Of a stretch of 64,000 nt of DNA, positions 43,974 through 55,786 are shown piece after piece. How positions within the stretch are numbered: position 1 is the first letter of the stretch; each line of letters opens with the position of its first letter. Made by a program: the position numbers and the translations under genes. The notes under the pieces were generated by a model. It ran no database searches. It saw nothing but the letters and a program-made list of their open reading frames with translations, and was not told the origin of the DNA. The DNA comes from Magnaporthiopsis rhizophila (lineage: Eukaryota > Ascomycota > Sordariomycetes > Magnaporthales > Magnaporthaceae): positions 1 through 64,000 of the forward strand of contig PYSS01000012.1 in NCBI GenBank assembly GCA_003049465.1, given 5' to 3'.

Positions 43974-46900
43974 ATGGTGCGTATATCTCGGTTCAGCATT
44001 GTTACGCTACCATCCCTGTGACCTTTCTGACCTTTCCCTGACTGACTGCCCGGCGACCTGCAGCCCGCATTCACTTCCATAAACGACGACCGCGAGGAAC
44101 ATGTGCTTGCCGAGGAATTTGACAACACACGTCAGATCCAGATCGACGATGCCCTGAAACTCTTCCAGCAAGCCCTCAAGCTACATGCTCAGGGGCCCAA
44201 ATTCTACGACGAAGCCGCGGCAGCGTACCGGTCATTGTTCGACTCGGCCATCTTCAGGCTCCCCGAAGCTGCCACAGAGTACGAGCGCGCACATCGGCCC
44301 CAAACGCTTTCGCTGCCGCCGGGTGCGGCCTTCATACCCAGTCTCGAAATCGCCGGGCCCGATGGTGACCTGGGGAGCAATCTGCTTCAGGGCTACTATC
44401 TGGCATACAAGAATCATGGTCATTTTAGACTTGACCGCATCCGGCACAAGGCCCGAACGGCCGGTGGCCCCGAGGCCTCCCGTGCTGTTTTCGCCCAAGA
44501 GGAAACCCAGGGCGAAGCGCTGCAAGTGCTGGGCGACTTCAATGCCGCCCTAGACCGCGACCCATCGGATGCCGAGATGTGGAGGAGAGCGGCGCGCGTG
44601 TCTGCCTTCCTGAAGAGCGCCAGGCTGAACCGTTACTGTCTGGAGGCTGCCATCGAACTCGACGACGATCCGACCGTGGTGGAGGTCGAGCCGCCCTCTC
44701 TGGCCGAGGGCTACGCCGGCGAGCAGCTCAAGAACCAGCTGCAGGTCCTTGGCGACGAGATGGCCCTTTCGCACCCCATTATGGGACCTTTCTTGAAGGG
44801 TGAAGTAGCTGCCGCTCTGAAGCGGTACCTAGACCCCTTACCATACCTTCCCAATTCCATAAAAGAGCTGGGGCCCGCGGTGTCATCGCCAAACACTACT
44901 GAGACCCGATTGGTTCTTGATCTGCCGGTTGCCTCCTGGACTGAGCTAGGAAAGAGTCTGGTTGCTATAGCTATGGAAAAAGGCATTTCCGGGCGAGCCA
45001 TCACCATCCAGATGCCTGAGCTCCCCGACGAGGATCAGTTCGTTCAGATGGAGGTGGACAACCAGCTCCAGGACCAAGCTGAAGCGCCGATGCGGGAAGA
45101 TTGCGCCAATGCTCTTGTCAGCAGTCACGAGCCCGACACCCCCAAGACGGCCGAGTCTGCTGGCTCCAAGACAAAACCCGAGGACGGATCAGCTGCTAAA
45201 GATTCCACTGGCAAAGATCCAGGTTCCGCCCCTCCGTTGCGCAAGCGCTCACAGTCGGAGGCGGGCTTGCCCGAACCAGGAGAGGAAGAGAATGGTGACT
45301 CGAAGCGCCCTAAGCGAGCTCGTCGCCGTGAAACGGCGGCTGAGGAGTGCATCGACCCTACGAGGCTCATCGCCACCCAGCTCCAGCCGTTTCAGGCCGC
45401 GGATGAGAATCTTTTCCAGATGACGAAGAACATCCTGGAGAACTTAGGAGTCGTCGACAAGGACGTCTTTGGCCGGATTTCGGAGATGCTGGACTCGTGC
45501 GCATCAGAAGATCGGCTGAGCAAGGTTACCTCGCAGGTTGCGCGGGATCTCCGGGGAATAATCGACACTGTCAGCGCGGAGAACGCGAAGCTCGTGTCTG
45601 GCAAGTTAGACACTCCGGCACTGGGGTTGAGCGCCTTTCTCGAGCACACGAAATCGGGGTCTGCAGCGACGTCGGAAATACCGATGGCCGACGAGACGAT
45701 CGGCCTTAAGGCTTTTGTCAGGAGAATAAACGAGGGCTGGTTCACTATCCAAGACTGCGCCTTTGAGTGGATCCAGTCGCTGTGCCAGAGCTACTCGGAG
45801 TCCAGGTGGTCTGAGCAGCGCAAGGTATCTGTGGTCCAGGTCATCAGCCGCATGGACGAGGCTATCTACGAACGCACAGTTGACCAGGTCCAGGTTCAGT
45901 CGCAAAAGGCTGGACCTCTGGCGAAAGAGCACTTGCTCGTTGAGCATCTTGTTCAGATGCTGTTTGAGCTGCACTTGGATGTGTATGAGCGCATCACCAA
46001 TCCTAGTAGCGTTGTGGATGAGACAACACGGAAGGACACAAAGCTTCGTCTAGGACGCTGGCTGGACCTCCGGTCTCAACTCTTTCAGCAGTTTGATGGC
46101 GAAGCTTATGACCGGCTTTCCCTCCGCTTCTGCTGGGCCGTTGTGTTCTCAACCACTCTTGAGGATTCTGCAACGCCAGAGCACATCCTGCTCTCCTGGC
46201 AGTCCATGCGGGAAGTGCTCGATGATGTCGGGAAGGTTGATATCCGGCTGCCAAACAACGTGGTTATGCCCGAGGTTTCCCTAAAAGCCGTGGACAGGGA
46301 AATTAGCAAACTGACCACAATGGATTTCTTCCTCAGCCTCTTCAACGAGGAAATGGACGACCCAGTCTCTGTCATCAGCAATCTTGAGCCGGTACTCAAT
46401 CCAGAGTCCGTGATGGTCCCTACCCGCACTGATGTTTGTGGGGTTTCGCCTACGAATGGGGAGGGTTGTGATGACGGCCGGTCTAGACAACCTGCAGTGC
46501 CAGTGGCAGAGTGCGCGACACAGACCCTGCAAGACCTCTGGAAGTTCCTCCGTGGTAGCGGCACGGAGCTACGGCTGTTTCTCTGGAGGCGCCTGGGAGA
46601 CGCATACCAGGCAATCAAATACAGCACCAAGAGGTTTTCGTGTCTGCTGAAGGGCATCGAGATGATAGTCAACGACTTCGAGCGGGACACCTATGTCGAC
46701 TCTTCAGCCGAGGCCCGCACCGCCATTCTCGTCCTTATGCTCAAAAACTTGGACGAATTGCTGGTTGACGCTCTGACCCTTGCGCTGAACGACAACACAT
46801 CCTTCGATGTCATTGACGAGCAACATTTGACGGCCATCTCGGCAGCCCTGGCCAAGCTCAGCTGCATCCTTCACGTCTGCGCAATTTACGACGACGAAGT

Positions 46901-49900
46901 CAGCGTCGGCCTGAAGCAGTCGAACGACAGCAACAGCAGCAACAGGAGGATTCTCCTGGATAAGCTGCGTGAGTTCCAGTCTAGGACCTGGTGCCTACAG
47001 TACACGGTCATGAAAGTCGGGATTCAGCAAAACAAGACGTTATTCACAGACCCCTCCAACGATATGGCGGAGCTCCTTGGGGCTATTCATCAAGTTCTGG
47101 GCCTGCGCAAGGCGTGCAAGGCCTCCAACAAAATCTTCCTCAAGATGATGCGAGTTGAACTTCTCAAACAGGACGGCATCGAGCACTGGGAGGACTACCT
47201 GGCTCAGGTCCTCTACGACCTCCATGGGCTGAAGCTTGGTGTCGGCTCGTGGGAGGTTGAGGAGCACGGTTGCCCAACCGAGAAGCTTGAGAAGCGAGCT
47301 GCTATCAACCTGGTTGAAAAGATCACCATGTTGGCGAACCGTATGTCGATGAAGGACCTACTGAAGTCAGAGCTCAAGACGACCATCGAGCACGTGCAAC
47401 AGGCCATTGGGCAGGCCAAGTCGACCCCTCAGATGATTCACAACCTGCGCAACTTCACCGAGTATCTGAAGAAGCCCATCCACCCCCTGCGCCTGTACCA
47501 GGCGTGGAAGGGGACGGTCAGCATTGATGCCGTGACGGTCACCACGGCTGAGGCTGCTATCGCCAAGCACGGTTGGTTTTTCCTGCTCGGCATGATTGCC
47601 TTCAGCAAGTTCAAACAGGTCGACTTGAACAGGCGACAGACCCCCGGAGCAACTGACGACCTGCGCATTGGGCAAGCCTTCCTGCGAACCCAGATCCAGT
47701 TCACACCGGATCGCTGGGATGCGTGGCTGCGCCTGGCGGAGTGTTTCGACTATGAACTTGACGAAGCTGTCCTCTGGACGGCCGACAAGATCAACAAGGA
47801 TCGGGCCGAACTGCTTAAGTTCCAGAGAAGCTCCATCCACTGCTACAGCCTGGCGCTGTCTCACTCGTGCTCCATGTCGAGGGTCCTTTCCGAGAACGAT
47901 ACCGAAGCGCTCTTCGATCTGTACTACAACTTCGGCATGCGAATGTATGCCTCCAGCCGTGAGCCTTTTGGCATGGAGCCTTTCAAGCACGCCGATCTCG
48001 AGAGATTTTTTATCGAGCACCCTGTCGGAACATATAAAAAGATCATTCATCAGGAAATGACAGCTTACCAGGTCTGGAAGTTCGCAGCCAACCTGTTTAG
48101 GAAGGCTACCAAGTGCCGGCCCAAGGACTGGAAGTAAGTGTGCCCTGGTCTACACAACGACCTCATTCATGCCCTCCAGCTGGCGGAAAAGAAAATGAGG
48201 ACAAATATTGACACTATAACAGGAGCCCATACATGTATTCCAAATGTCTCTGGAAGATGTACCAGACCCCTGATGATGACTTACCGGAGAAGATCAGGCT
48301 TAGCAAGCCGACCAAGGAGGACCTTATTCAGTCGCTTGAAAAGAGTGTGGAGGTGGTTTCAGGACTGCCGAAGCCACGACATGGTCAGGATCCTGTCCTG
48401 GAGCCACACTACAAGTTACTCACCATTCTGTACAAGCTTGTTGCTCGCGACGACATGACTGCGCAGGAGGCCGCCAACGTCCTGCAGAGACAACCCTATG
48501 CTCTGCGGCGCGGCGAGGAGATATTGATCGGCGACTCGGACGATGCTGAAGAATGGGAGGAGTTCGTCATCAAGTATCTCCGCCAGCTTCGGGACAAGGA
48601 CAAATCGAACTGGCAGCACCGCATGATAATCCGACATGCAAGGATCCTGTTTGATGCCGACGAGCTGTCCGGGGCACAGAATGAGACGGACCCTAATGGC
48701 GGAACTCTCATGCAAGCCAAGGCCGCCTTCTCGGTTCTGCGGGAGTCAATGTTCACCAAGACCATGGTGATGAACGTGTGGAAGTGCGACGCTGAGAGGC
48801 CTGGGCGGCACCATGTCTACACTGAGCAATACGTGCGCTTCATGACGCGTCTTCTTCTTGTTATGGACGATCGGGCCAACATGGAGGCGCTGCTGCGCCG
48901 GATCCGCAAGAAGGGCGTCGACTTCTACCACTTCAACGAGCTCTGGCAGAGCTGCGTGCTCGCCTATGTCGGGCAGATCAGGCAGGCGTATCAGATCACG
49001 GAGATGACCGAGGAGACGTTCAAGAGCACTAGCATGGAGGAATTTGAGATCATGGGAGAGCGCATCTCGGACTGGGCTGGCAAGGCGACCGCGCAGCATG
49101 CGGCCTTCGATGCCATGAAGGAGGCCATCGAGCTCAAGAAGCTGAACACGAATCTCACCAAGGCAGCTCCGATTGACGATCTCATCAGTGACTGCTATAG
49201 CCGCCTCTACACGGAGATCGCCCCAGAGCTTCCCGGCCAGCCCCCGGCACAGATAATCGAGGAGCGTCAGCAGAAGATGAAGGAGGCAGCCGAGAAGAAC
49301 GCCGAGGAGGAGATGGATGGCCCGCGGCCTTCGGGACTTGACGGATTCCTGACCGCTCTCGATACCCGCAACAGCAGCAGGGCGGGATCTGAGATCCCGG
49401 ATCGCGCGGACAGGTCTGCGATCGGAGGCGAGCACACAGCCCGCCCAAGGAGGGCAGCTGGCGTGCGACGGCCTGATATCCTTCGCAAGGCCGAGCAAGC
49501 GGTGCAGCGTGCTCTAGAGCCACCGCCCAAATCTGCGGTCAGTGTGTCGTCCCGCGGCGACGGCGGGCGCAAGTCGAGAGTTGGCTCGACGTCGAGTGGT
49601 AGGCACAGCCGGACGACGCCGAATGCGGACACGGGCGCGACGGCGCAGGACGATGACGAAGATATGGAGCACAATGACAACACGGACCACGAGAACATCT
49701 GTGATGGCGGTGGAGATATCGAGATGAAGGATGTCGATGAAGACGAGGGGATCGACGAGAGCGCCCACGGCGCGGACACCAGCATGGCCACCGGTGAGGA
49801 CGACGTGGGCGCAGACGGCGGCAGCGAGCGGTCTAGCAGTCCGCGTGGCAGCCTGCACGACTCGGCCGACGACGAGAGCGATCTCAGCGACGTGCCCGAC

Positions 49901-50242
49901 GACTACGAGATCAACATGCCTCCAAGCCTCATGTTCCCGAACCTGCGCCGCAGTCTCGAGTCTGGACCGATCGCAACTAGTGACAGCGAGGACCCGGCCA
50001 GCCCGATGGACGAGGACGAGCGAGAAAAAGAGCAGGATGGTGAAGAGGGGGAGGGACGTGACGACGACGAGGGCCCGGAGGAAGAGTTGGGCGAGGATAC
50101 AGAGGATGACGAAGATGACGACGACGAAGAGGAGCTCGAGGAAGCCGAAGAGGACGCAGAGGAAGAAGGTAATGATGACGTTACTAATAATGGCGCCGAG
50201 GTCGACGAGGAGGTGGACGAAGAGGAGGATGAGGATCTTTAA
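43974..50242 (+). CDS. hir3: Histone transcription regulator 3 (Hir3/CABIN1-like) subunit of the HIR complex
   Basis: Three exons, 43974-43976, 44064-48133 and 48223-50242, give 2030 aa. The first coding exon is only the ATG, directly followed by GTGCGT. Splicing gives 'MPAFTSINDDREEHVLAEEF', the usual Hir3 N-terminus. TPR-type helices fill residues ~25-220 ('KLFQQALKLHAQGPKFYDEAAAAY'). A long alpha-helical scaffold contains 'DPSDAEMWRRAARVSAFLKSARLNRYCLEAAI' and 'FTPDRWDAWLRLAECFDYELDEA'. A disordered insert (~residues 340-415) has a nuclear-localisation-like 'KRPKRARRR'. The last ~130 residues are an extreme Asp/Glu tail, likely histone-binding. Hir3 scaffolds the Hir1-Hir2-Hpc2 complex, which deposits H3-H4 independently of replication and represses histone genes. 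Acts in the nucleus. Length fits the family. Confidence 0.93.
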
Positions 50243-50814
50243 TCGGGCGCCGGCTGGCTGGCTGGATGTGCTTCACCATCCTTTGCTTGCTGGCTCTCTT
50301 GTCACAAGCTTGCCGTATTTGTTTAGATATCATCGGTGTTTTACTGGGACTACAGTTATGGGTTTGGTCTTTAAGTCGGAGTGGGTTTACTTTCCTTGTT
50401 TTTTCGGAGTTTAAAAAGAGATCAGGGCCAGGCATTAGTGCGACGCCGAGGATGGTGTTTAGCACGGAACGGTAATGTTTTTTTTTTTTTTTCGGAGGTC
50501 TTTTCGCTTGCATTGTTTGCTCGTTTTCTTTGCCGTCCTTTTCTTGTTATTATACTGGCAGATTTCATAAGCTTGAGCGAGCGATCGCTTTCAGACAATA
50601 GGTAGTTAACACCCGAAGATATTGCATTCAATATAAACGCCGGACTCGTTAACTCCCAGCTCTGCTTGAAGTAGGTATTCTGAAAAATGGGATTGCTATG
50701 CAAATGTGACTCCTTAGCCTTGATTTGTTTTCTTCTTTTCTGAGATGTGAGGAAATGTAAAGGAGCCCCCAAAACGCCGCGCTGGTTTCCTCCTTGCCGC
50801 CGCCGCCGCTTCGT
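50243..50814. other. Convergent 3' flanks of HIR3 and coactosin
   Basis: Contains a T15 run (about 50478-50492) and no ORF of note. Confidence 0.5.
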
Positions 50815-51264
50815 CTAGCCCCGGCCGCCATTGTAGTCGGCGCCGCCGGCGCGCCTCAGCTTCTGGACGACGTCGGCCGTCTTGAGCTCGGCCTTGTCGT
50901 CGGTCTTGATGTCGAAGCTGAAGTGGCTGAGCACGCGCTTGACCTCGTTGGTCTCGTTGATGACGCCGCGCATGCGCATGCCCCTGACCTCGCGGCCGAT
51001 CCAGACGACGAGCACGAACTTGACGCGCGTGCTCTCGCTGTCGTTTGCGTACTCAACCCGCACGTAGCCGAACTGGCCCTGCGCCTCGTCGAAGCGCGAC
51101 GCCAGCTCGTCGAGCCCGCCGGTGCCCGTCGCCGTCAGCGTCAGCTCCTTGTCCTTGCCCGAGGCGTTGGACAGCAGCAGCCAGTTGGTCTCGTCCTTGT
51201 CTGACCGCACCTTCTCGTACGCCTCGAGGATTTCGGGGGTGTCGACCTTGACCTCCCGGTTCAT
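50815..51264 (-). CDS. Coactosin-like ADF-H domain protein
   Basis: Single exon, 149 aa, ATG at 51264-51262. The whole protein is one ADF-homology domain: 'ILEAYEKVRSDKDETNWLLL' (first helix and strand), 'FGYVRVEYANDSESTRVKFVLVVWIG' (central strands), 'HFSFDIKTDD' and the coactosin-type C-terminus 'VVQKLRRAGGADYNG'. Coactosins bind filamentous actin and can antagonise capping. The start is set by the ATG directly before the conserved region; the longer open frame upstream (to 51549) lacks conserved sequence. Divergent from the E2 gene. Confidence 0.92.
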   Translation of the reverse strand: MNREVKVDTPEILEAYEKVRSDKDETNWLLLSNASGKDKELTLTATGTGGLDELASRFDEAQGQFGYVRVEYANDSESTRVKFVLVVWIGREVRGMRMRGVINETNEVKRVLSHFSFDIKTDDKAELKTADVVQKLRRAGGADYNGGRG

Positions 51265-52245
51265 CGTGGCGGCCTTGTTTTTTTCGTTCTTGTGTGCAGG
51301 GGTTGTTGATGCTTGGAGGAGGAAAGAGGGCGGCGGCGGGCGAGAAAGGAACGGAGGAGCTTCCCTGGATTCAGGCTGTCGGGGATTGGGTTGGCGAGCT
51401 CGGATGGGCGTGGGGTTCCGGATGGCCAATTGAAAAAGCCGGGCCTCGATATCTCTATGCGTCTGTCTAGCAGCCCGGACATATCGTAAAGCCTGACAGT
51501 AAATACTGGCGGCTCTACTCTGTTGGCAGAGAGAAGAAAAGAATAACAAGGAGATCTTGTTCCTCTGTCAAATGCGGCTGAGACGAATCTGTTTCGGCAC
51601 TCGATTCAGGGGCACTGCGGCCCATCGAGGAGGGGTCGAGAACCATTCTTGTTCGCGCATAAATCAATCTACCACCCCTGGGCGTGTTCCGGCGAGCACT
51701 TGGAGTCTTGCTTTTGCCGCTGTTGGCCCCGCTACAGAGGATCGGTCGGGGCATTTGCGCGCTCTGACGTCTGCTTAGCGGGGCCCTGTTGGCTGCAGCA
51801 ATGCCCCGCATCAGTCACCCATGCGCCAGCGCAGTCAGACACCAGCAGCCCGGCTCATCGTGTCCAGGTTGGTTTGGTGCAAGGAACATTGATGTCCTTG
51901 TTTGTAATTGTAACTGGCAAATAACAACAGAAAAGAACAACCCGACTCGTATTCGGTTTACCCCAGGGGAAAACATACTGTCCGTGTCACATAAAAACTC
52001 CCGCAAGGCGTGTTCTGGTGGTCTTATATCGGCGTCCTTTACGGTCGTTGCAAATCGGCAGTCCGACTTGGGCGCGGAAAGACCAACCGAGCCCACGTGG
52101 TTCACTACCCAACATCGAGGCAAACCAGTCTCGTGATATAGCCACAGCCAGAAAGCACTGGGCATCCATTTCGACCTCCTCCTGTGCCGCCACTATCCCT
52201 TTTTCCCCCTCAACAAATCTCACGGCACCGACCGAGGCAGTCACC
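51265..52245. promoter_or_regulatory. Divergent promoter of coactosin and the E2 gene
   Basis: 981 bp between start codons. No coding ORF. Pyrimidine-rich leader just before the E2 ATG. Confidence 0.5.
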
Positions 52246-52824
52246 ATGTCCGCCAGCAAGAGAGTCCAAAAGGCAAGCTTTTCATATACACAATGGCGTA
52301 TTTTACTACCACATATCCATTCTGACACCCACTTCTTCTCACAGGAACTGGCCGAGTGCATGGCCAACCCGCCAGCGGGAATGACCATCTCCATGCCCTC
52401 GGAGTCGGACCTGTTCCTGTGGCACGTGACGCTGCAGGCGCCCGTGGGCTCCATCTACGCGGGCGGGCAGTACGGGCTCGTGGTGTCGCTGCCGTCCGAC
52501 TACCCGTTCAAGCCGCCGCTCGTCACCTTCGCCACGCGCATCTACCACCCCAACGTGACCAACGACAACGTCGGTAGCATCTGCCTGTCGATCCTCAAGC
52601 CCGAGAACTGGAAGCCCGCCAGCAAGCTGCTGGGCGTGCTCGAGGCCATCCGCTCCCTGCTGGTCGAGCCCCAGCCCGACGACCCGCTCGAGGCGCGCAT
52701 CGCCGACGAGTACAAGAACAACCGCAAGGAGTTTGAGAAGAACGCCAAGAGCTACGTGGCCAGGTACGCAAAGGCCGCGCCGACTTTTGACGAGGCGGCT
52801 CAGGTGGCGGCCCCGCCCAAGTGA
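52246..52824 (+). CDS. Ubiquitin-conjugating enzyme E2 (UbcH7/Ubc4-like)
   Basis: Two exons, 52246-52272 and 52345-52824, give 168 aa. The intron starts with GC (GCAAGC) and ends CACAG, a GC-AG intron. It is 72 nt and stop-free, so retention would insert 24 residues in frame, but splicing yields the family start 'KRVQKELAECMANPP'. The UBC fold shows 'YPFKPPLVTFATRIYHPN' with the HPN motif and the catalytic Cys in 'GSICLSILKPENWKPA'. The 'ENWKPA' string and the C-terminal 'RKEFEKNAKSYVARYAK' resemble UbcH7 (UBE2L3). The Asp of UbcH5-type 'CLDIL' is Ser here, while 'PDDPL' keeps the second acidic position. It accepts ubiquitin from E1 and passes it to E3 ligases in cytosol or nucleus. Confidence 0.93.
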   Translation: MSASKRVQKASFSYTQWRILLPHIHSDTHFFSQELAECMANPPAGMTISMPSESDLFLWHVTLQAPVGSIYAGGQYGLVVSLPSDYPFKPPLVTFATRIYHPNVTNDNVGSICLSILKPENWKPASKLLGVLEAIRSLLVEPQPDDPLEARIADEYKNNRKEFEKNAKSYVARYAKAAPTFDEAAQVAAPPK

Positions 52825-53149
52825 GAGAAACCGGCGCGGGGATCGGGAATCTGTGCCTACCTAGTCTAGTGATGGGCTGCGCGCTCCTACGGAGACTGTG
52901 ATTCTCGCGAGCATTGGGTCCATACACGGTCAGACGGTCAGAATGGGGTGAATTGGGACATCGGTCTTGAGGAAAAGAGCGACATGGAGTCACAGTATAG
53001 ATCTGGGTCACGCCATGTTATGGCAGAGGGCCCCGCGGTTGCACGGGGGTTATTACAGTCTAGTGTCAAAGCCGAATGTGCCTTTTTCCAATCATTCGTC
53101 ACAGCCTCCAGGTAAACCACCTAAATCATGGAATCCATGTGGCAAAGCC
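52825..53149. other. Convergent 3' flanks of the E2 and Cwf19 genes
   Basis: 325 nt with nothing recognised. Confidence 0.5.
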
Positions 53150-55378
53150 CTACTGTCCCTCAGCCAACACTCTAGTCCAGTCAAACTTGCGCCATCGCTT
53201 TTTGAAGTCGTCGACCCGGTTGTCCCGCTTGGTCCAACGCCCTTGCTTCTTGATGACCTCCACGTCCGAGTCCAGCATGCCGCCGATGATTTCCCGGGCG
53301 AACAGGTCGCCCCGCGGCCATCTGGTCTCGTCCTCGACCACGTGGCCCAGCCCGCCGTCGAGGTTGAACCAGACGTGGAAGTAGGGCGCCTCCTTGGCGA
53401 TGCTCTTCCGGAACGCCGCGCGGCCCAGACCCTCGCGCGCCTTCTTGCCCGTGTCGATGTACTTCTTGTGCTGCGACCACTCCTCCTCGGTCGACAACAT
53501 GGCCTCGCGGAAGAAGGCCGGCGCCGTGTCGCCCTGGTCGTATGGGATCGGCACCGCCACCATGGCCGCGTGCATGCGCCGCCGGGGGGCCGCCGCGTTC
53601 TCGTAGAAGAGCACCTCGCGCCCCTGCTCGTGGTAGAGGCGCGTGAGCGACTTCATAAAGTTCCGCATCTCTTCCCACTCGTCGTCGTCGCACTCTAGCA
53701 GGTTCTGCCGGTGGCTGAGCGGCACAATGACAGCGCCGCCCTCGGCCCCGTTAAGCTCGGGCTCGGGCGCGAGCGTGAGGTAGACGCGCGTGGCCAGCGA
53801 CACCACGGGCGCGATCGGCTGGTCGCGCGGCGGCTCGCGGTCCTCGTGGTGGCAGAGCGGGCACGAGTCGAGGATCTTGTTGACGCGCTGGAACTCGCCG
53901 ACGGCGGCCGCCTTGAGCGCTGCGTCCGTCTTGTGCGTGCGCTTGGCTAGCCGTTCGGCGTTTTCGTCCATGTAGTCGAGGTCGTTGTCGAACTTGCCGT
54001 CGCGCGCGATCCGTTCCGCCATCCTCATGCCTTCGCCCCCGGCCTGGCCCCGTGTCCGCCGCTCCTCCCGCACCATGTCGTCCACGCTCATGTCCTCATT
54101 AGCCACTACGGTGCCGCGCTCGCGACCGCGCTTGGTGTCTACTGCTTTGGTCTCGGCGCGGGGCCCGCCTGCCAGCATGCGGCTGTGCGAGGCGTCTAGA
54201 ACGACGGCGCGTTCGCTGCTGGCACCTGATTTGAAGGACTCCATCGCCGCGTTGTATTGAGCCTCGAGCTTCTCGGCATCAGGGGCCCTGCGCAGCTTCG
54301 CCTTCATCATGGCCGCGCGCATTCTGTTCAGAGCCGTCTGATCTAAGCGTGCGGCCGGCGGTTGCTCCATCACGGTACCCTGTTCCGCCGGCGGTGAATC
54401 TTGATCCGACATGTGCTGGGGCTGATCTGTGTCCTCCTTCTGCTTTCGCTCGCGGTAGAGCTCGCCAGTGGGCACTTCTTTGCCTACGTACCCTTTCCCG
54501 GATGTTTTCCTCCTATCCATTTCTATTCTCTCTTCTCGCACGTCGTCGAACTCCCGGAGGCTGCCAAACACCTCGGCGCCAACCTCGTCGATGGACCTGC
54601 CGGTGCGCTTGGCAGTGTCGTAGACGCCTTTCAGCTTGGTCAAGCGCCACTGCGAGCCTTGGTCTCCAAAGGTATATCCGACCTTGTTTTGGGTGGGCAC
54701 ATCAATCTCCTCCCAGGTTTTGCCGCTGTTCAGCTCGGCTAAAACGCCACCATTGAGCTCGCGTTGCGAGATAGTCCGCTGCTCAGGCTTCGGCTTTTCT
54801 GTCGGCTTGTCAGGTCGCTGCCGGTGCATGTAGTCGACATCTAGGGCTGAGGGTGCCGTCATCCACGAGTCCCTGACCGGGTGTGATGCCTCCGCCGACG
54901 CTGTCTCCTCGTCAGGGAGGGGCAGATCTTCTTTGGGGTCGTGCGATTTTATGTACTCGGGCTCGTCCGAGTCACCGTCCCGGTCGCGATGCCGTCGACT
55001 GGGCGACGCGTGTCTCTGTCGATGCCTGTGCCTTGAACTTCCCTCATCCTGAGCCTCGTCCTCGCGCCCGTGGCGAGAGCGCTTGCTCCGGTGACTGTCG
55101 TCCTCGCGATCCCGGGAGTGGTGGCGCCGGTGCTTGTGGCGATGGCGGTCGTGGGCATGGTCGCGATCCCGGTCACGGCGACTTGATCTTTCCTCATCGC
55201 CACCGCGATCCCCATCCGTTTCCCGGCGCCTCTCGCGGTCGTGTTTCCTGTCAGACGACCTGTCGCGACGATGCTCATGATGGCGGCGCTTCTCCTTTCG
55301 ATCGGCGCGCTCTTGTTCGCGTTCTCTCTCGGCCTTGTCAGCCGCCAGCTGCTTCTCGAACTCGTCAAGTCCATCCAT
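53150..55378 (-). CDS. cwf19: Cwf19-like pre-mRNA splicing factor
   Basis: Single exon, 742 aa. The ATG at 55378 ('MDGLDEFEKQLAADKAEREREQ') was chosen over upstream non-ATG frame. Residues ~15-170 are an RS/RD/RH-rich region (many R-D, R-H, S-R pairs), typical of splicing factors. The middle has 'TWEEIDVPTQNKVGYTFGDQGSQWR' and 'MDRRKTSGKGYVGKEVPTGELY', conserved in Cwf19. The C-terminal half contains the CwfJ C-1 domain with zinc-type residues ('SCPLCHHED') and histidine-containing 'VPLSHRQNLLECDDDEWEEMRNF', then the CwfJ C-2 domain ('FHVWFNLDGGLGHVVEDE'). Family members associate with the late spliceosome and help intron-lariat release with Dbr1. Nuclear. Divergent from the Gpn1 gene. Confidence 0.93.
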   Translation of the reverse strand: MDGLDEFEKQLAADKAEREREQERADRKEKRRHHEHRRDRSSDRKHDRERRRETDGDRGGDEERSSRRDRDRDHAHDRHRHKHRRHHSRDREDDSHRSKRSRHGREDEAQDEGSSRHRHRQRHASPSRRHRDRDGDSDEPEYIKSHDPKEDLPLPDEETASAEASHPVRDSWMTAPSALDVDYMHRQRPDKPTEKPKPEQRTISQRELNGGVLAELNSGKTWEEIDVPTQNKVGYTFGDQGSQWRLTKLKGVYDTAKRTGRSIDEVGAEVFGSLREFDDVREERIEMDRRKTSGKGYVGKEVPTGELYRERKQKEDTDQPQHMSDQDSPPAEQGTVMEQPPAARLDQTALNRMRAAMMKAKLRRAPDAEKLEAQYNAAMESFKSGASSERAVVLDASHSRMLAGGPRAETKAVDTKRGRERGTVVANEDMSVDDMVREERRTRGQAGGEGMRMAERIARDGKFDNDLDYMDENAERLAKRTHKTDAALKAAAVGEFQRVNKILDSCPLCHHEDREPPRDQPIAPVVSLATRVYLTLAPEPELNGAEGGAVIVPLSHRQNLLECDDDEWEEMRNFMKSLTRLYHEQGREVLFYENAAAPRRRMHAAMVAVPIPYDQGDTAPAFFREAMLSTEEEWSQHKKYIDTGKKAREGLGRAAFRKSIAKEAPYFHVWFNLDGGLGHVVEDETRWPRGDLFAREIIGGMLDSDVEVIKKQGRWTKRDNRVDDFKKRWRKFDWTRVLAEGQ

Positions 55379-55786
55379 GGCGCCCAAGAGTTGCGGAGCG
55401 AGATGGCCGCGGGTTCGTGGGACAATAGCCAGGTAGTTAATTGTTCCGCAGGAGTGCACGCAGATATTGTGGTCGAAGCGGCCGAGAGTGAACGGCAGCG
55501 GAGAAAAACCTCATGGTGCTGCGCGTTTGTGATTTGGTGTGATGTCAGGGGACTGGAAAATCGCAGATCCCTGTCGGCAGCTCCACGCGCGACAGTTGCG
55601 GGCGAAAGCTCCGCCTGCGGGGCGCTGCGACCTGTGAAGCGCCACCATCCATCAACAAATTTCCATTCTGCGATACCCCGCTCAGGATATTTGAAGGCGA
55701 CGGCAACCTCTATTTCAGGACTGCAATCCTCATCTTTCTGCTTACTTTCCTCTGCCAGGACTGCGCCGATATCCTTATCCACAGTC
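55379..55786. promoter_or_regulatory. Divergent promoter of the Cwf19 and Gpn1 genes
   Basis: 408 bp between start codons. No separate ORF. Confidence 0.55.
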
